This document shows positions 17,777-26,020 of a stretch of DNA of 64,000 nt, in pieces. The position numbers and the translations under genes were made by a program. The notes under the pieces are model-generated. The model saw nothing but the letters and a program-made list of their open reading frames with translations. It was not told the origin of the DNA and made no database searches. Location: the NCBI RefSeq assembly GCF_004016525.1, contig NZ_SACJ01000003.1, positions 458,057 through 522,056 on the forward strand. The letters run 5' to 3'. How positions within the stretch are numbered: position 1 is the stretch's first letter; the number at the start of each line of letters is the position of its first letter. This DNA comes from Flavobacterium sufflavum (GTDB taxonomy: Bacteria; Bacteroidota; Bacteroidia; Flavobacteriales; Flavobacteriaceae).

Positions 17777-19252
17777 TTATTGATTGCGTTCGATTCCTTT
17801 TGTAAACTGAGGCATCTTTTCTCGCATTATATTGATAATTGTACGGTGCATCCATAATAAACAGCCCACAGAAATCAGGAAAATGAATATCCAGGAACTC
17901 GTCCATAAACCCGTTGAATTCAATAAATAGCCAAATAATATTGGGCCTATAAATCCGCCTAAACCACCTATCAAACCAACCATCCCTCCTACAACCCCCA
18001 CTTCATTAGGGAAATATTCCGGGATGTGTTTGAAAACGGCTGCCTTACCAATTCCCCAAGAAATCCCGATTAAAACTACCAGTACAAGATAAATCCACAT
18101 ATTGGCATTAAATTTTATCCGGGTAATCCCTTCGGCCAAAAGTTCTTTCTTTTTGACTTCCTGATTTTGTTTTACTACAATTTCCTGCCATGAATTTCGA
18201 ACAGGTAAAATGTCTGCATCTGATGAAGCAATTGCTGATTTTGGGTTAACAGTATATGTTTTTTCACCAACTTTAATTTCAGAAGCTGAAACTTTAGTAA
18301 CCAAACCATTATTAGTTGCTAAAACTCCCGGGCCAGTTGTAAAAACTTCCATTTTAGGAAATATCAATAAAAAACTAATTGCAATTGAAGAACCCAAAAC
18401 CCAATACATTATCGTTCTGGCTCCGAATTTATCCGACAAATAACCTCCAAAAGCCCTGATGATTCCTGATGGTAAACTAAACATAGTTGCAAATATCCCT
18501 CCCATAACTAGAGTGGTGTGATACACATTCATAAAATTGGGCAACAACCACTGTGAGTAAGCCACAAAACATCCAAAGACTAAGAAATAATAAGCTCCAA
18601 ATCGCCAAACACGTACATTTTTCAAAGGAGCTAATAATTCGGATGTTGATCTGGCTACTGTTTCTGCTTTTTTATTTTTGGTAAAAAACACAAACAACAA
18701 TCCAATTAAGACCAGTACAACTCCATAAATTACAGGAAGCATTTTCCAGCCGTTTTCAGTATCTGTTTTTGACAAAACGTTTAATAAGGTTGGTGCAAAA
18801 AAAGTGGTTACGGCAGCACCGGCATTCCCCATTCCGAAAATCCCTAAGGCTCTTCCCTGCCATTCTTTAGGATACCAAACCGAAGTATATCCTACTCCAA
18901 CAGCAAAACTGGTTCCTACCAATCCAAACAAAAAACTCAATACAGCAAATTCCCAAAACGAACTGGCAAGTGGCAATATAAAAAGAGGAATAGAACAAAG
19001 TAATAATAAAGCTGAGAATACTTTTTTCCCGCCATATTTATCAGTTAAAATCCCAATTGGCAAACGAAAAATAGCTCCCGATAAAATAGGAAGTCCTAAC
19101 AACCATCCTACCTCAACAACTGACCAATTGAAGATTCCGCGATCTACCAAAAAAGTAACCAAAACACCGTTTAAAGTCCAACAGGCAAAACTGATTGTGA
19201 ATGCCAGTGTATTTAAAAATAAAATACGATGAGACTGTGATAAATTACCCAT
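17777..19252 (-). CDS. narK: NarK-family nitrate/nitrite MFS transporter, first gene of operon
   Basis: A 491-residue MFS transporter with about 12 helices. NarK-like blocks are VGVGYTSVWYPKEWQGRALGI with the glycine-rich FGMGNAGAAVTTFFAP after it (near residues 118-155) and a second one near SWGIGKAAVFKHIPEYFPN. Like its neighbour it has a polar insertion (residues ~310-390, from FTTGPGVLATNNG to ITRIKFNAN) in the middle of the second half. Upstream is a well-formed promoter with a TAnnTTTG box (19279-19286), an overlapping AAAGGA-type element and a TGA-N6-TCA palindrome (19310-19321). That points to control by oxygen or nitrogen oxides. Confidence 0.87.
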   Translation of the reverse strand: MGNLSQSHRILFLNTLAFTISFACWTLNGVLVTFLVDRGIFNWSVVEVGWLLGLPILSGAIFRLPIGILTDKYGGKKVFSALLLLCSIPLFILPLASSFWEFAVLSFLFGLVGTSFAVGVGYTSVWYPKEWQGRALGIFGMGNAGAAVTTFFAPTLLNVLSKTDTENGWKMLPVIYGVVLVLIGLLFVFFTKNKKAETVARSTSELLAPLKNVRVWRFGAYYFLVFGCFVAYSQWLLPNFMNVYHTTLVMGGIFATMFSLPSGIIRAFGGYLSDKFGARTIMYWVLGSSIAISFLLIFPKMEVFTTGPGVLATNNGLVTKVSASEIKVGEKTYTVNPKSAIASSDADILPVRNSWQEIVVKQNQEVKKKELLAEGITRIKFNANMWIYLVLVVLIGISWGIGKAAVFKHIPEYFPNEVGVVGGMVGLIGGLGGFIGPILFGYLLNSTGLWTSSWIFIFLISVGCLLWMHRTIINIMREKMPQFTKGIERNQ

Positions 19253-19278
19253 AAAGCAACTATTATAATTTCCTTAAA

Positions 19279-19321
19279 CAAAGATAAAATAGTCCTTTAT
19301 CTATAAACATGATAAATATCA
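19279..19321 (-). promoter_or_regulatory. narK promoter: Crp/Fnr-type box plus TAnnTTTG and AAAGGA-type element
   Basis: Read on the minus strand: TGATATTTATCA (19310-19321) fits TGA-N6-TCA. Its centre is 29.5 bp ahead of the exact -7 box TATCTTTG (19279-19286). Given the usual position of that box, the activator would sit near -41.5, as for class II Fnr promoters. AAAGGA-N8-TCTTTG covers 19279-19298 and overlaps the -7 box. The same geometry recurs at nirK and norC. Confidence 0.75.
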
Positions 19322-19384
19322 GCAAGCCTTATATTCTTATTACTTTCAAAAAAGCATTTAAGTAAGCTTTATTAATAGTGCAAA

Positions 19385-19427
19385 AAACCTCTATTTAAAA
19401 ACTACGATAGCTTTTAAATAGAGGTTT
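19385..19427 (-). terminator. hairpin terminator after the nirK-operon porin gene
   Basis: A perfect 16-bp inverted repeat (19385-19400 with 19412-19427) is followed on the minus strand by a T run. It lies 23 bp beyond the porin stop and separates that operon from narK. Confidence 0.85.
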
Positions 19428-19449
19428 ACTAAAACAGAATTAATACAAT

Positions 19450-20712
19450 TTATTTTAATGAAAAGATTTTTGGATTAATAGAAACCATAATCCAAGTCCA
19501 ATTATTGGTAGCAGCAGCATCGGTCACATTTTTGAGTCTTTCTAAAGTTCCAGAAGCGAACATCTGTGAATATCCCGCTGTAGCTACAATATCTTTTTGA
19601 ATGGTATAAGTAGCCGTAAAATCGATTTCTGTGCCCAAATAACTATTCATTTTTTTATTGGCTGCATCCACAACCGTATTGGGCGCATTGAAAATATGTG
19701 GCATCAAGATAAATTGCCATTTGTGGGACGTATAATTTAATTTCAAATAGGCATCTTGTAATCCCACACTGTTTTGATGGTTTCCCACGTAGAAATAATC
19801 CATAAAACCATTAAAAGCATGATTGGTTCCAAAAATCGGACTGAAAGATTTAATAGCTAAACTGCTATCATTTTGATCTTTTCCCGAAAGAAATTCATAG
19901 CCCACACCGACTTTAAATCCATCTGAAAAAGCATAGCCTGCAAAAGCTCCCGCATACCAGGCACTGACATTTTCATCAGCACTTTTTCCTGTTTGTCCGT
20001 ACAAACCTAAATTGCCATCCCATTTTTTATTCTTGAAAGTAAGATAGCTTCCAAAAGTTTGCTTGTAATCGACTTCTAAATTGCCTAGCGATTTTTCGAA
20101 TTCATAAGCTGTATTCAACAATAACACACTCGCATTTATTTTACTAAATTGGGTATGGTACCAGGCATATTGCAACGATTTATAATTAGTGGTATAAGGC
20201 GTTTTAGGAGCAACCAAATTTTCCGCATTGGCATTTAACGCAAATCCTAAATCCAGCTGATGGTTTTTCGGATGAAAAGAAAACAGAGCAGCATCATGGC
20301 TTTGTCCTTGTTGTAACCAATCGATTTCGCCCAAAATACGCTGATTGTCATAGGAAATCACCTGACGTCCCAGACGTGCACTCCAATTGGAACTGAATTC
20401 GTATTGAGCCCAAGCCTCAAATAAAGCGATACCATTTTTATCGACAGTGGCTGTAGTAGCCACATCTCCCCAAGTTCGGATATTCTGTAATGTTAGTTTG
20501 GCTTTCAATTTTTCCTGCCTGAAATTGACATTCAGTCGGGAACGTTGGGAGACAAAAGAGGTGGGATTTTCTCCATTTACCATCGGACTTTTAAAACCGT
20601 TTCGGTATTCGAAACGAGGTCTGAATTGTAAATTTGCATCCAATTCCTGTGCATAAGTTCCCAGACTTATCATTGCTATCAATGATAAACCAATTGTTTG
20701 TAGTGTTTTCAT
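19450..20712 (-). CDS. alginate-export-type outer-membrane porin of the nirK operon
   Basis: A 420-residue protein with a signal peptide (LSLIAMISLGTYAQ) and a beta-barrel body. Segments such as NFRQEKLKAKLTLQNIRTWGD and NWSARLGRQVISYDNQRILG match the alginate-export (AlgE-like) porin group often found in Bacteroidota. It is the last gene of the operon, 2 bp after the SCO gene. In this setting it may admit small anions or copper rather than alginate; no alginate genes are present. Its linkage to nirK is clear from spacing, but the substrate is inference. Confidence 0.75.
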   Translation of the reverse strand: MKTLQTIGLSLIAMISLGTYAQELDANLQFRPRFEYRNGFKSPMVNGENPTSFVSQRSRLNVNFRQEKLKAKLTLQNIRTWGDVATTATVDKNGIALFEAWAQYEFSSNWSARLGRQVISYDNQRILGEIDWLQQGQSHDAALFSFHPKNHQLDLGFALNANAENLVAPKTPYTTNYKSLQYAWYHTQFSKINASVLLLNTAYEFEKSLGNLEVDYKQTFGSYLTFKNKKWDGNLGLYGQTGKSADENVSAWYAGAFAGYAFSDGFKVGVGYEFLSGKDQNDSSLAIKSFSPIFGTNHAFNGFMDYFYVGNHQNSVGLQDAYLKLNYTSHKWQFILMPHIFNAPNTVVDAANKKMNSYLGTEIDFTATYTIQKDIVATAGYSQMFASGTLERLKNVTDAAATNNWTWIMVSINPKIFSLK

Positions 20713-20714
20713 CT

Positions 20715-21359
20715 TTAATTTAATTTTTGAGCTTCCTCGGTAATTTTAGCTATGGTTGGATCTGAATTCACTCCTAAACCTTCTTGTTGGTAAACCAACT
20801 CCCCATCGGCATTGAACACACTGATGATATTGGAATGGGAGAATTCTAAAGGAGCTATTTTTTTATAATTCACCGCCAAAACCGCTGCAAACTCTCTGGT
20901 ATTTTCTTCAGTAGAACGCAGAAAAAACCATTGATTACTATCCATTTTATTTTCGACAGCAAAAGTTTTCAATCGTTTTGGTGTGTCTACCTCCGGGGCA
21001 ATACTTACTAAAACCAGTTGCACATCATCTTTGATATTTTCGGGCAAACGCTGTTCGATATTGCGCATATCGGCCACTAATCTAGGGCAGGCTGCTTTAC
21101 AGGAAGTGTAAATCATCACCATGACCAGGACTTTTCCTTTCAGGTCTTTCATTTCGATACTTTGTCCGTTTTGATTCGTCCATTTGGAAGGAAGATTATA
21201 AATCGACAAATCTGAAATTGGCTTGTCTTTTACCGCTGCTTTTGCTTTTTGGTTACAGGATTGCAATGCCAATGCCATTGCCACCACAAACACACCTAAA
21301 AAAAGCAGGCTAACGATTCCTTTTTTTATTTTCCGGCATTCTATTTTTGATTTCATCAT
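20715..21359 (-). CDS. SCO1/SenC-type copper chaperone/thioredoxin-like protein
   Basis: A 214-residue protein with an N-terminal hydrophobic segment (residues 14-34) ending in ALQSC, possibly a lipobox, followed by a thioredoxin fold. The copper-binding motif C-x3-C is in YTSCKAACPRL (near residues 91-101), and a distal His is in LEFSHSNIISVF (near residue 177). SCO proteins deliver copper to CuA sites or keep cysteines reduced. Next to nirK it could help metallate the copper nitrite reductase. It overlaps the preceding gene by four bases (ATGA), indicating translational coupling. Confidence 0.9.
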   Translation of the reverse strand: MMKSKIECRKIKKGIVSLLFLGVFVVAMALALQSCNQKAKAAVKDKPISDLSIYNLPSKWTNQNGQSIEMKDLKGKVLVMVMIYTSCKAACPRLVADMRNIEQRLPENIKDDVQLVLVSIAPEVDTPKRLKTFAVENKMDSNQWFFLRSTEENTREFAAVLAVNYKKIAPLEFSHSNIISVFNADGELVYQQEGLGVNSDPTIAKITEEAQKLN

Positions 21360-22159
21360 CTTAAATTTTGAATGGGTTTCACTAGAGCAACTTTATCTTT
21401 AGCACAGCGAAATCCAAGATTTCTCGTAGTGTATTTTGCTTTTAAACTACCTCTAAACGCATAGCGCATAAAGGCGGCATAATTCATCAAATCAGTGGCA
21501 TTAACTGAACCGCTGCCGCAAAACAGATTCTTATCGGTATCCTTGTCTTTTCTGGATTCACCGGAAAGAAAAATACTGTTGAAATCAGCCGTCCATTCCC
21601 AAACCAGTCCATGCATGTCATAAACACCCCAATAATTTTTGAAGGTTTGCCCTATCGGATTGGCAAAGGTTTTCGGTTTTTCGTACCAGGACATAATGTA
21701 TCTATTGAAGGCTTCTTTGGTTCTGGCATCGATTCGTTTTTCATCGGCCATCGCCACATATTCCCATTCATCCATCGTAGGCAAACGTTTCCCCTGACAT
21801 TCACAATATTTTTTGGCAGCAAACCAGGAAACATTGGTAACCGGTGCATTATCTAAATTATTTTTTCCGTAATTAAAATCACTTTCCCAATGGGACAAAT
21901 AACTTTTATCGGCAAAAATGCCTTTCATTTTCGAACGACTGTATTCGGGGTATTTTTTCAAAAATGCCAGATATTGGGCATTGGTAACCGGATAAACATC
22001 CATTTCAAAAACAGCAATCGCAACCGGCTTCCTGTCTGTGGTTCCATAAAGGGGAACATAAGTCCCCCTTTTTATAGAAACCATCGGAGTCTGTTGCGCC
22101 CACAGTGATGTTCCAATTCCCAACAGAAATGAGAATAGGACTACTTTTCTTTGTAACAT
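21356..22159 (-). CDS. formylglycine-generating-enzyme-like (SUMF1/EgtB fold) protein
   Basis: A 267-residue secreted protein (signal VLFSFLLGIGTSLWAQ). The SUMF1-type fold is visible: FEMDVYPVTNAQYLAFLKK, DNAPVTNVSWFAAKKYCECQ, GKRLPTMDEWEYVAM, GLVWEWTADF and FRGSLKAKYTTRNLGFRCA. True formylglycine-generating enzymes use two cysteines near the C-terminus. Here only the FRCA cysteine and a few scattered ones are present, so the enzymatic activity is uncertain. It lies within the nirK operon between a cytochrome c and the SCO protein. Its role in nitrite reduction, perhaps in maturation or as a structural partner, is unknown. Confidence 0.8.
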   Translation of the reverse strand: MLQRKVVLFSFLLGIGTSLWAQQTPMVSIKRGTYVPLYGTTDRKPVAIAVFEMDVYPVTNAQYLAFLKKYPEYSRSKMKGIFADKSYLSHWESDFNYGKNNLDNAPVTNVSWFAAKKYCECQGKRLPTMDEWEYVAMADEKRIDARTKEAFNRYIMSWYEKPKTFANPIGQTFKNYWGVYDMHGLVWEWTADFNSIFLSGESRKDKDTDKNLFCGSGSVNATDLMNYAAFMRYAFRGSLKAKYTTRNLGFRCAKDKVALVKPIQNLR

Positions 22160-22188
22160 GGCTCACTGCTTTTAAAATGAATATATTA

Positions 22189-22566
22189 TTATTTTCTTTG
22201 GGCTTTCACCATTGCCGGAGTAACCACCGTTTTATTGTTACCCCAACTGCTGTACACATAAGTAAAAGTATCCGCCAGTTGCTGATCGCTCAAGGACTGT
22301 GCTGGCATCGCTCCGCTGAATTTTTTACCGTTCACGGTAATGGGACCGGATAATCCTTTCACCACTCCTTTTATAGCCCGATTTACATCTTTATTCAAGA
22401 AATCTGATTTGGCCAAAGGAGGAAAAGCCCCCGGAATTCCAAGACCTGTAGCCTGATGACAAGTGATACAAACCTTATCATAAACTCCTTTTCCTTTGGC
22501 TGCATTTTGGCCGAAGCCATATAAACCAAATCCCATCATTGCTATTGCAAAAACATACTTTTTCAT
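22189..22566 (-). CDS. small periplasmic cytochrome c, paralogue of the NirK tail
   Basis: A 125-residue protein with a signal peptide (FAIAMMGFGLYGFGQ) and one class I cytochrome c domain: heme site C33-I-T-C36-H37, with a Met in GAMPAQSLS as probable sixth ligand. It aligns without gaps over about 100 residues to the C-terminal cytochrome domain of the NirK protein just upstream, with roughly 60 identical positions by eye, including a shared SWGNNKTVV tail. It therefore looks like a duplication of that domain, and probably serves as an electron donor to NirK. Confidence 0.93.
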   Translation of the reverse strand: MKKYVFAIAMMGFGLYGFGQNAAKGKGVYDKVCITCHQATGLGIPGAFPPLAKSDFLNKDVNRAIKGVVKGLSGPITVNGKKFSGAMPAQSLSDQQLADTFTYVYSSWGNNKTVVTPAMVKAQRK

Positions 22567-22609
22567 TACTATTATTTTTAAATTTTAAACTTTTAAATTC
22601 TATTTCCAA

Positions 22610-24097
22610 TTAATGAGCTGCCACAGCTTTTGGAGCCGGTTTTGCCCTGATTGCTTTTACTTTAGCTGGACTCACCACTGTTTTATTATTGCCCCAACTG
22701 TTATACACATAAGTCAACACATCGGCTACTTCGTCGTCGGTCAGATTTTGACTCGTCATTACGTTATTGAATTTCTTACCGTTTACCGTAATTTCTCCGC
22801 TTAATCCGTGCAGTACCGCATTAATAGCACGGTCAGGATTAGCATTCATGAAATCAGATTTCACCAATGGAGGGAAAGCATTCGGAATTCCCTGTCCACT
22901 TGGTTGGTGACAGGCAAAACAGGTTCTTCCGTATAATTCTTTACCTGATTTAATTTGCTCCGGAACTGTTTTCGCCACGGTACTTTTTGCAGCACCATTT
23001 TCTTTAGGCATGTTTTGTATGGTTCCGCCTTCAGGCAAATAAATCCCTTCTTGTGTTGTTCCTGAGTACACTTTTTTAGTCTCATCCCCTTCTACTTTTA
23101 ACATCCCTAAGGCTCCTTTGTTGAACGCCCTGAAAATAGAGTGATCCACCAGAATAAAAGTTCCCGGAACATCCACTTTGAACTCGACTATGGCTGAACC
23201 TCCAGCAGGAATCAAAGTAGTTTGGACATTTTTGTTAATCATGTCTCCACCTTCTATGTGTACTTTATCAAAAATTTCCCCGATAACATGGAATGAAGAA
23301 ACCAGATTTGGCCCGCCATTACCCATAAAAATACGCACGGTTTCCCCCACTTTGGCAGTGATTGCTTTATCTCCCGCAATAGAGCCAACCTTTCCGTTGA
23401 ATACCACATAGTCCGGATTTTCTTTAATTGCTTTGTTCATATCAAAAGGTTGGTTACCCTGTTCTCCATAACTTCCCTTGGTATAAAAATCCCCTTGCAT
23501 CACATAGTATTCTTTATCTACTGGCGGCAATCCTCCTTCGGGTTCCACCAAAATCAAACCATACATTCCGTTGGCAATATGCATCCCCACAGGTGCTGTG
23601 GCACAGTGATAAACATACAGACCCGGATTTAATGTTTTGAAATTAAATACTTTTTCATGTCCCGGTGCCACCAATGAAGAGGTCGCCCCTCCTCCCGGCC
23701 CAGTCACTGAATGCAAATCGATGTTGTGCGGCATTTTGTTATCCGGATGGTTTCTTAAGTGAAATTCGACTTCATCACCCACTCTGGTTCTGATAAAACT
23801 ACCCGGAACAGAACCTCCAAAAGTCCAATAGGTATATTTTACCCCATCAGCCATTTCTCCTTCCTGTTCCTTAATTTCCATGTTGACTACCAATTTCATC
23901 GCGGCACGATCTCCAACAGGTTTGGGAACCAATGGTGGCGCGGTAAGTTCCGCTTCTTTTTGTCCTTCTGTTTTAATGCTCTGATAATATTGAGCATCTT
24001 TATCTTCCTTTTTGGCACAAGAAAACAAGCCAAAAGCCACAGCAATTGCCACAGCAATTCTCAAGCTTTGTTTCTTTAAATTTAGTTTAGGTTTCAT
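22610..24097 (-). CDS. nirK: copper nitrite reductase fused to a C-terminal cytochrome c
   Basis: A 495-residue NO-forming nitrite reductase. A lipoprotein-like signal ([10 protein letters not shown], Cys 27) suggests membrane anchoring in the periplasm. Two cupredoxin domains follow. Type 1 copper ligands fit H124, C165, H173 and M178; type 2 ligands fit H129, H164 and H319; the catalytic Asp and His fit D127 and H270. A linker (residues ~340-380) joins a class I cytochrome c domain with heme motif C393-F-A-C-H397. Such fusions supply electrons directly to the type 1 copper. It is the first gene of the leftward operon and has a Crp/Fnr-type promoter at 24134-24176. Confidence 0.96.
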   Translation of the reverse strand: MKPKLNLKKQSLRIAVAIAVAFGLFSCAKKEDKDAQYYQSIKTEGQKEAELTAPPLVPKPVGDRAAMKLVVNMEIKEQEGEMADGVKYTYWTFGGSVPGSFIRTRVGDEVEFHLRNHPDNKMPHNIDLHSVTGPGGGATSSLVAPGHEKVFNFKTLNPGLYVYHCATAPVGMHIANGMYGLILVEPEGGLPPVDKEYYVMQGDFYTKGSYGEQGNQPFDMNKAIKENPDYVVFNGKVGSIAGDKAITAKVGETVRIFMGNGGPNLVSSFHVIGEIFDKVHIEGGDMINKNVQTTLIPAGGSAIVEFKVDVPGTFILVDHSIFRAFNKGALGMLKVEGDETKKVYSGTTQEGIYLPEGGTIQNMPKENGAAKSTVAKTVPEQIKSGKELYGRTCFACHQPSGQGIPNAFPPLVKSDFMNANPDRAINAVLHGLSGEITVNGKKFNNVMTSQNLTDDEVADVLTYVYNSWGNNKTVVSPAKVKAIRAKPAPKAVAAH

Positions 24098-24133
24098 AAT
24101 TATTTGGTGTTAAATTCATCTTGATTTGTATTA

Positions 24134-24176
24134 CAAAAATAAAAGACAAAAACATCCTTTATTATGATATTTGTCA
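24134..24176 (-). promoter_or_regulatory. nirK promoter: Crp/Fnr-type box, AAAGGA-type element, TAnnTTTG
   Basis: On the minus strand TGACAAATATCA (24165-24176) fits TGA-N6-TCA, and TATTTTTG (24134-24141) fits TAnnTTTG. The distance from palindrome centre to box is 29.5 bp, identical to narK and norC. AAAGGATGTTTTTGTCTTTT (24141-24160) lies between them. The start codon follows 36 bp after the box. Confidence 0.75.
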
Positions 24177-24198
24177 TGTTTATGCTTTTTATTCTAAT

Positions 24199-24441
24199 TT
24201 ATTTTATCAAAACAATTACTAAAACCAATAAGCCTAAAACAAAGCTTAAACTAAGTCTCCAAAAAGGATTTGCCTTCTTTAATTCCATAAATTGAAAAGC
24301 AACTAAGAGGAATTTAATGGCCGAAAAAAACATAATTAAAAGGATTACACTGTTTGAAAGAAAATCAGATTTTGAAATTAATGCCGTAAACAAAGTCAGC
24401 GCAATCAATAATCCATAAGTAAACAATAGTGATTTTTTCAT
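24199..24441 (-). CDS. COX IV-like small membrane subunit of the nor operon
   Basis: An 80-residue protein with three hydrophobic helices (about residues 4-22, 28-50 and 58-78). The layout, including FLLVAFQFMELKKANPFWR in the middle, resembles the prokaryotic cytochrome c oxidase subunit IV group (CtaF/CyoD/NorF-like). It follows the COX III-like gene by 3 bp and is the last gene of the nor operon. NorF-type proteins influence nitric oxide reductase activity in other denitrifiers, but a NorF label rests on context rather than on sequence I can align. Confidence 0.7.
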   Translation of the reverse strand: MKKSLLFTYGLLIALTLFTALISKSDFLSNSVILLIMFFSAIKFLLVAFQFMELKKANPFWRLSLSFVLGLLVLVIVLIK

Positions 24442-24444
24442 CTT

Positions 24445-25026
24445 TTAAAAAATTAAGTATAAAACCGGAAACAAAAGCAGCCAAATCAAATCGCACATGT
24501 GCCAGAATGCAGCACAGGCTTCTACATCTTCAATTTGAGTATCCGAATTCTTTTTTGTCATTCCATAATTGGTCCAAGCCAAAATGACCAAACCAATAAG
24601 AACATGAATCAGATGAAATCCGGTTAGCAACCAATAAAAAGTGAAAAAAATATTGGTTTCCAATGAAATCCCGGACTCGATTTTATGATAATATTCCAGG
24701 CTTTTTAAGATTAAAAACAATAATCCGCCCAGCATTGTCAATTTAAAATATAAAGAAGATTTTGCTGTATTATTTCCTTTAAATTCCTGTACCGCATTGG
24801 CCATACAAAAACCACTCGTCAACAAAAAAACCGTGTTTATGGCTCCAAAAGTGGTATTCAATCGCAATCGGGATTGATGAAATAATTCTGCTTGCTCACT
24901 TCCATAATATACAAAAGCCACAATCGCCATCCCGAACGTTATGAGTTCCAGAAAAATAATAATCCACATCAAAATACCTCCCGGTGGATAATAGATGTTT
25001 TTGTAATTGATTTTAAGTGTCTCCAT
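24445..25026 (-). CDS. norE: cytochrome c oxidase subunit III-like protein (NorE-like)
   Basis: A 193-residue membrane protein with five predicted helices. Subunit III-like landmarks include a Trp-rich first helix (GGILMWIIIFLELITFG), LRLNTTFGAINTVFLL, LLTGFHLIHVLIGLVIL and a final VEACAAFWHMCDLIWLLLFP. The protein is short, as are the NorE members of the family encoded in nor clusters. NorE is thought to support nitric oxide reduction but is not part of the NorBC core. It sits between the hemerythrin/PAS gene and the small COX IV-like gene. Confidence 0.8.
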   Translation of the reverse strand: METLKINYKNIYYPPGGILMWIIIFLELITFGMAIVAFVYYGSEQAELFHQSRLRLNTTFGAINTVFLLTSGFCMANAVQEFKGNNTAKSSLYFKLTMLGGLLFLILKSLEYYHKIESGISLETNIFFTFYWLLTGFHLIHVLIGLVILAWTNYGMTKKNSDTQIEDVEACAAFWHMCDLIWLLLFPVLYLIF

Positions 25027-25047
25027 TTTTAATAAGTCTTAAATAAT

Positions 25048-26013
25048 CTATTCCCAATCCAGTAATCGTTTTTCGCCTTCAATTTTCTTGATATCGGTAA
25101 TATCCTGTGACATTTCGATTACGCCTTTGTAGTTTTTGTTGGCATCACGAACAGCGAAATAGCGAATGTAAATCAGCCTTTCCTTGTAGTTAATCCAAAA
25201 GGAGGATTCGTTTTTAGTCCCTTTTCTAAATTCGTCCAGGATTCTGAGAACGGTTCCAACGCTTTTGGGCGGATGACAAAATTTAACTTCACGCCCAATG
25301 ATTCCGGCACTTCTGGGAAAAACGCGTTCTTCTCCACGATTATAAAAAATAACTCTGTCGTTTTCATCCACATAAGTCAAATCCAGCGGAATGGTTTTAA
25401 AAAGCAAATTCACCTGCTCCACCGTCATATAGCCTTCATCATAATGGGAAGTGTTTTCCAAAGAAAAGGTCAGTTCTCTCGGAGTAACATCTTCAGCCGG
25501 ATGAACGTATTCAATAGCCGGAAACGGAGCCGGAGTATTGGGCAACATCCAGCCAATTTCTTCCTCACCGACACGCATTTTTATCCAGTCTTCTTCGGAA
25601 AGTAAATCCAAAGCATTGGGAAACAAAACCGTTTCTTCCACATGCATCAAGCGATAAATCCCATCAACCAAAAATGGAGTGTTTGTACTTATTTTTTCGG
25701 GATTTTGAGTTTTAAGATAATAGCGAATCAAACGAAATTGTTCTCTCAAATTATCATGAAAAGACCACATGCCCTGTGATGGTCCCACCCAGTTTTTCTT
25801 TTCCAAAAACGGAAAAAGCTGGTTTTCTTTTCGGGCAAACCGTTTTTCAATCATGTACAATTCATTAAATACATTCGTGTATTTTTGAAAATCTTCTTCA
25901 GGATTTGTGTTTGATAATTCTTCTAAAAGAGAATGAATCAAATCATTTTCCTGAAAATATACCCTGATAGGGTGCCCTTCGGGAAGTCTTGTGGTATTGG
26001 AATCAGTGTTCAT
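25048..26013 (-). CDS. hemerythrin-like + PAS domain protein (DUF438-like) of the nor operon
   Basis: About 321 residues from ATG 26013 (an upstream ATG at 26046 would overlap norD by 26 bp). The N-terminal half is a helical bundle with His and Glu spaced like a hemerythrin domain: GHPIRVYFQENDLIHSLLEE, RKENQLFPFLEKK, WSFHDNLREQF and HVEETVLFPNAL. The C-terminal half is a PAS domain (LDLTYVDENDRVIFYN, GREVKFCHPPKS, IRYFAVRDANKNYKGVIEM). There is no kinase, cyclase or DNA-binding output. Embedded between norD and norE it may sense or bind NO or oxygen. This is inference; similar DUF438 proteins are widespread but poorly understood. Confidence 0.75.
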   Translation of the reverse strand: MNTDSNTTRLPEGHPIRVYFQENDLIHSLLEELSNTNPEEDFQKYTNVFNELYMIEKRFARKENQLFPFLEKKNWVGPSQGMWSFHDNLREQFRLIRYYLKTQNPEKISTNTPFLVDGIYRLMHVEETVLFPNALDLLSEEDWIKMRVGEEEIGWMLPNTPAPFPAIEYVHPAEDVTPRELTFSLENTSHYDEGYMTVEQVNLLFKTIPLDLTYVDENDRVIFYNRGEERVFPRSAGIIGREVKFCHPPKSVGTVLRILDEFRKGTKNESSFWINYKERLIYIRYFAVRDANKNYKGVIEMSQDITDIKKIEGEKRLLDWE

Positions 26014-26020
26014 TGTACTA

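Noticed and set aside
18804..19232. 142-codon plus-strand frame opposite narK
   Set aside because: Lies wholly inside a convincing MFS gene on the other strand and shows no family motif of its own.
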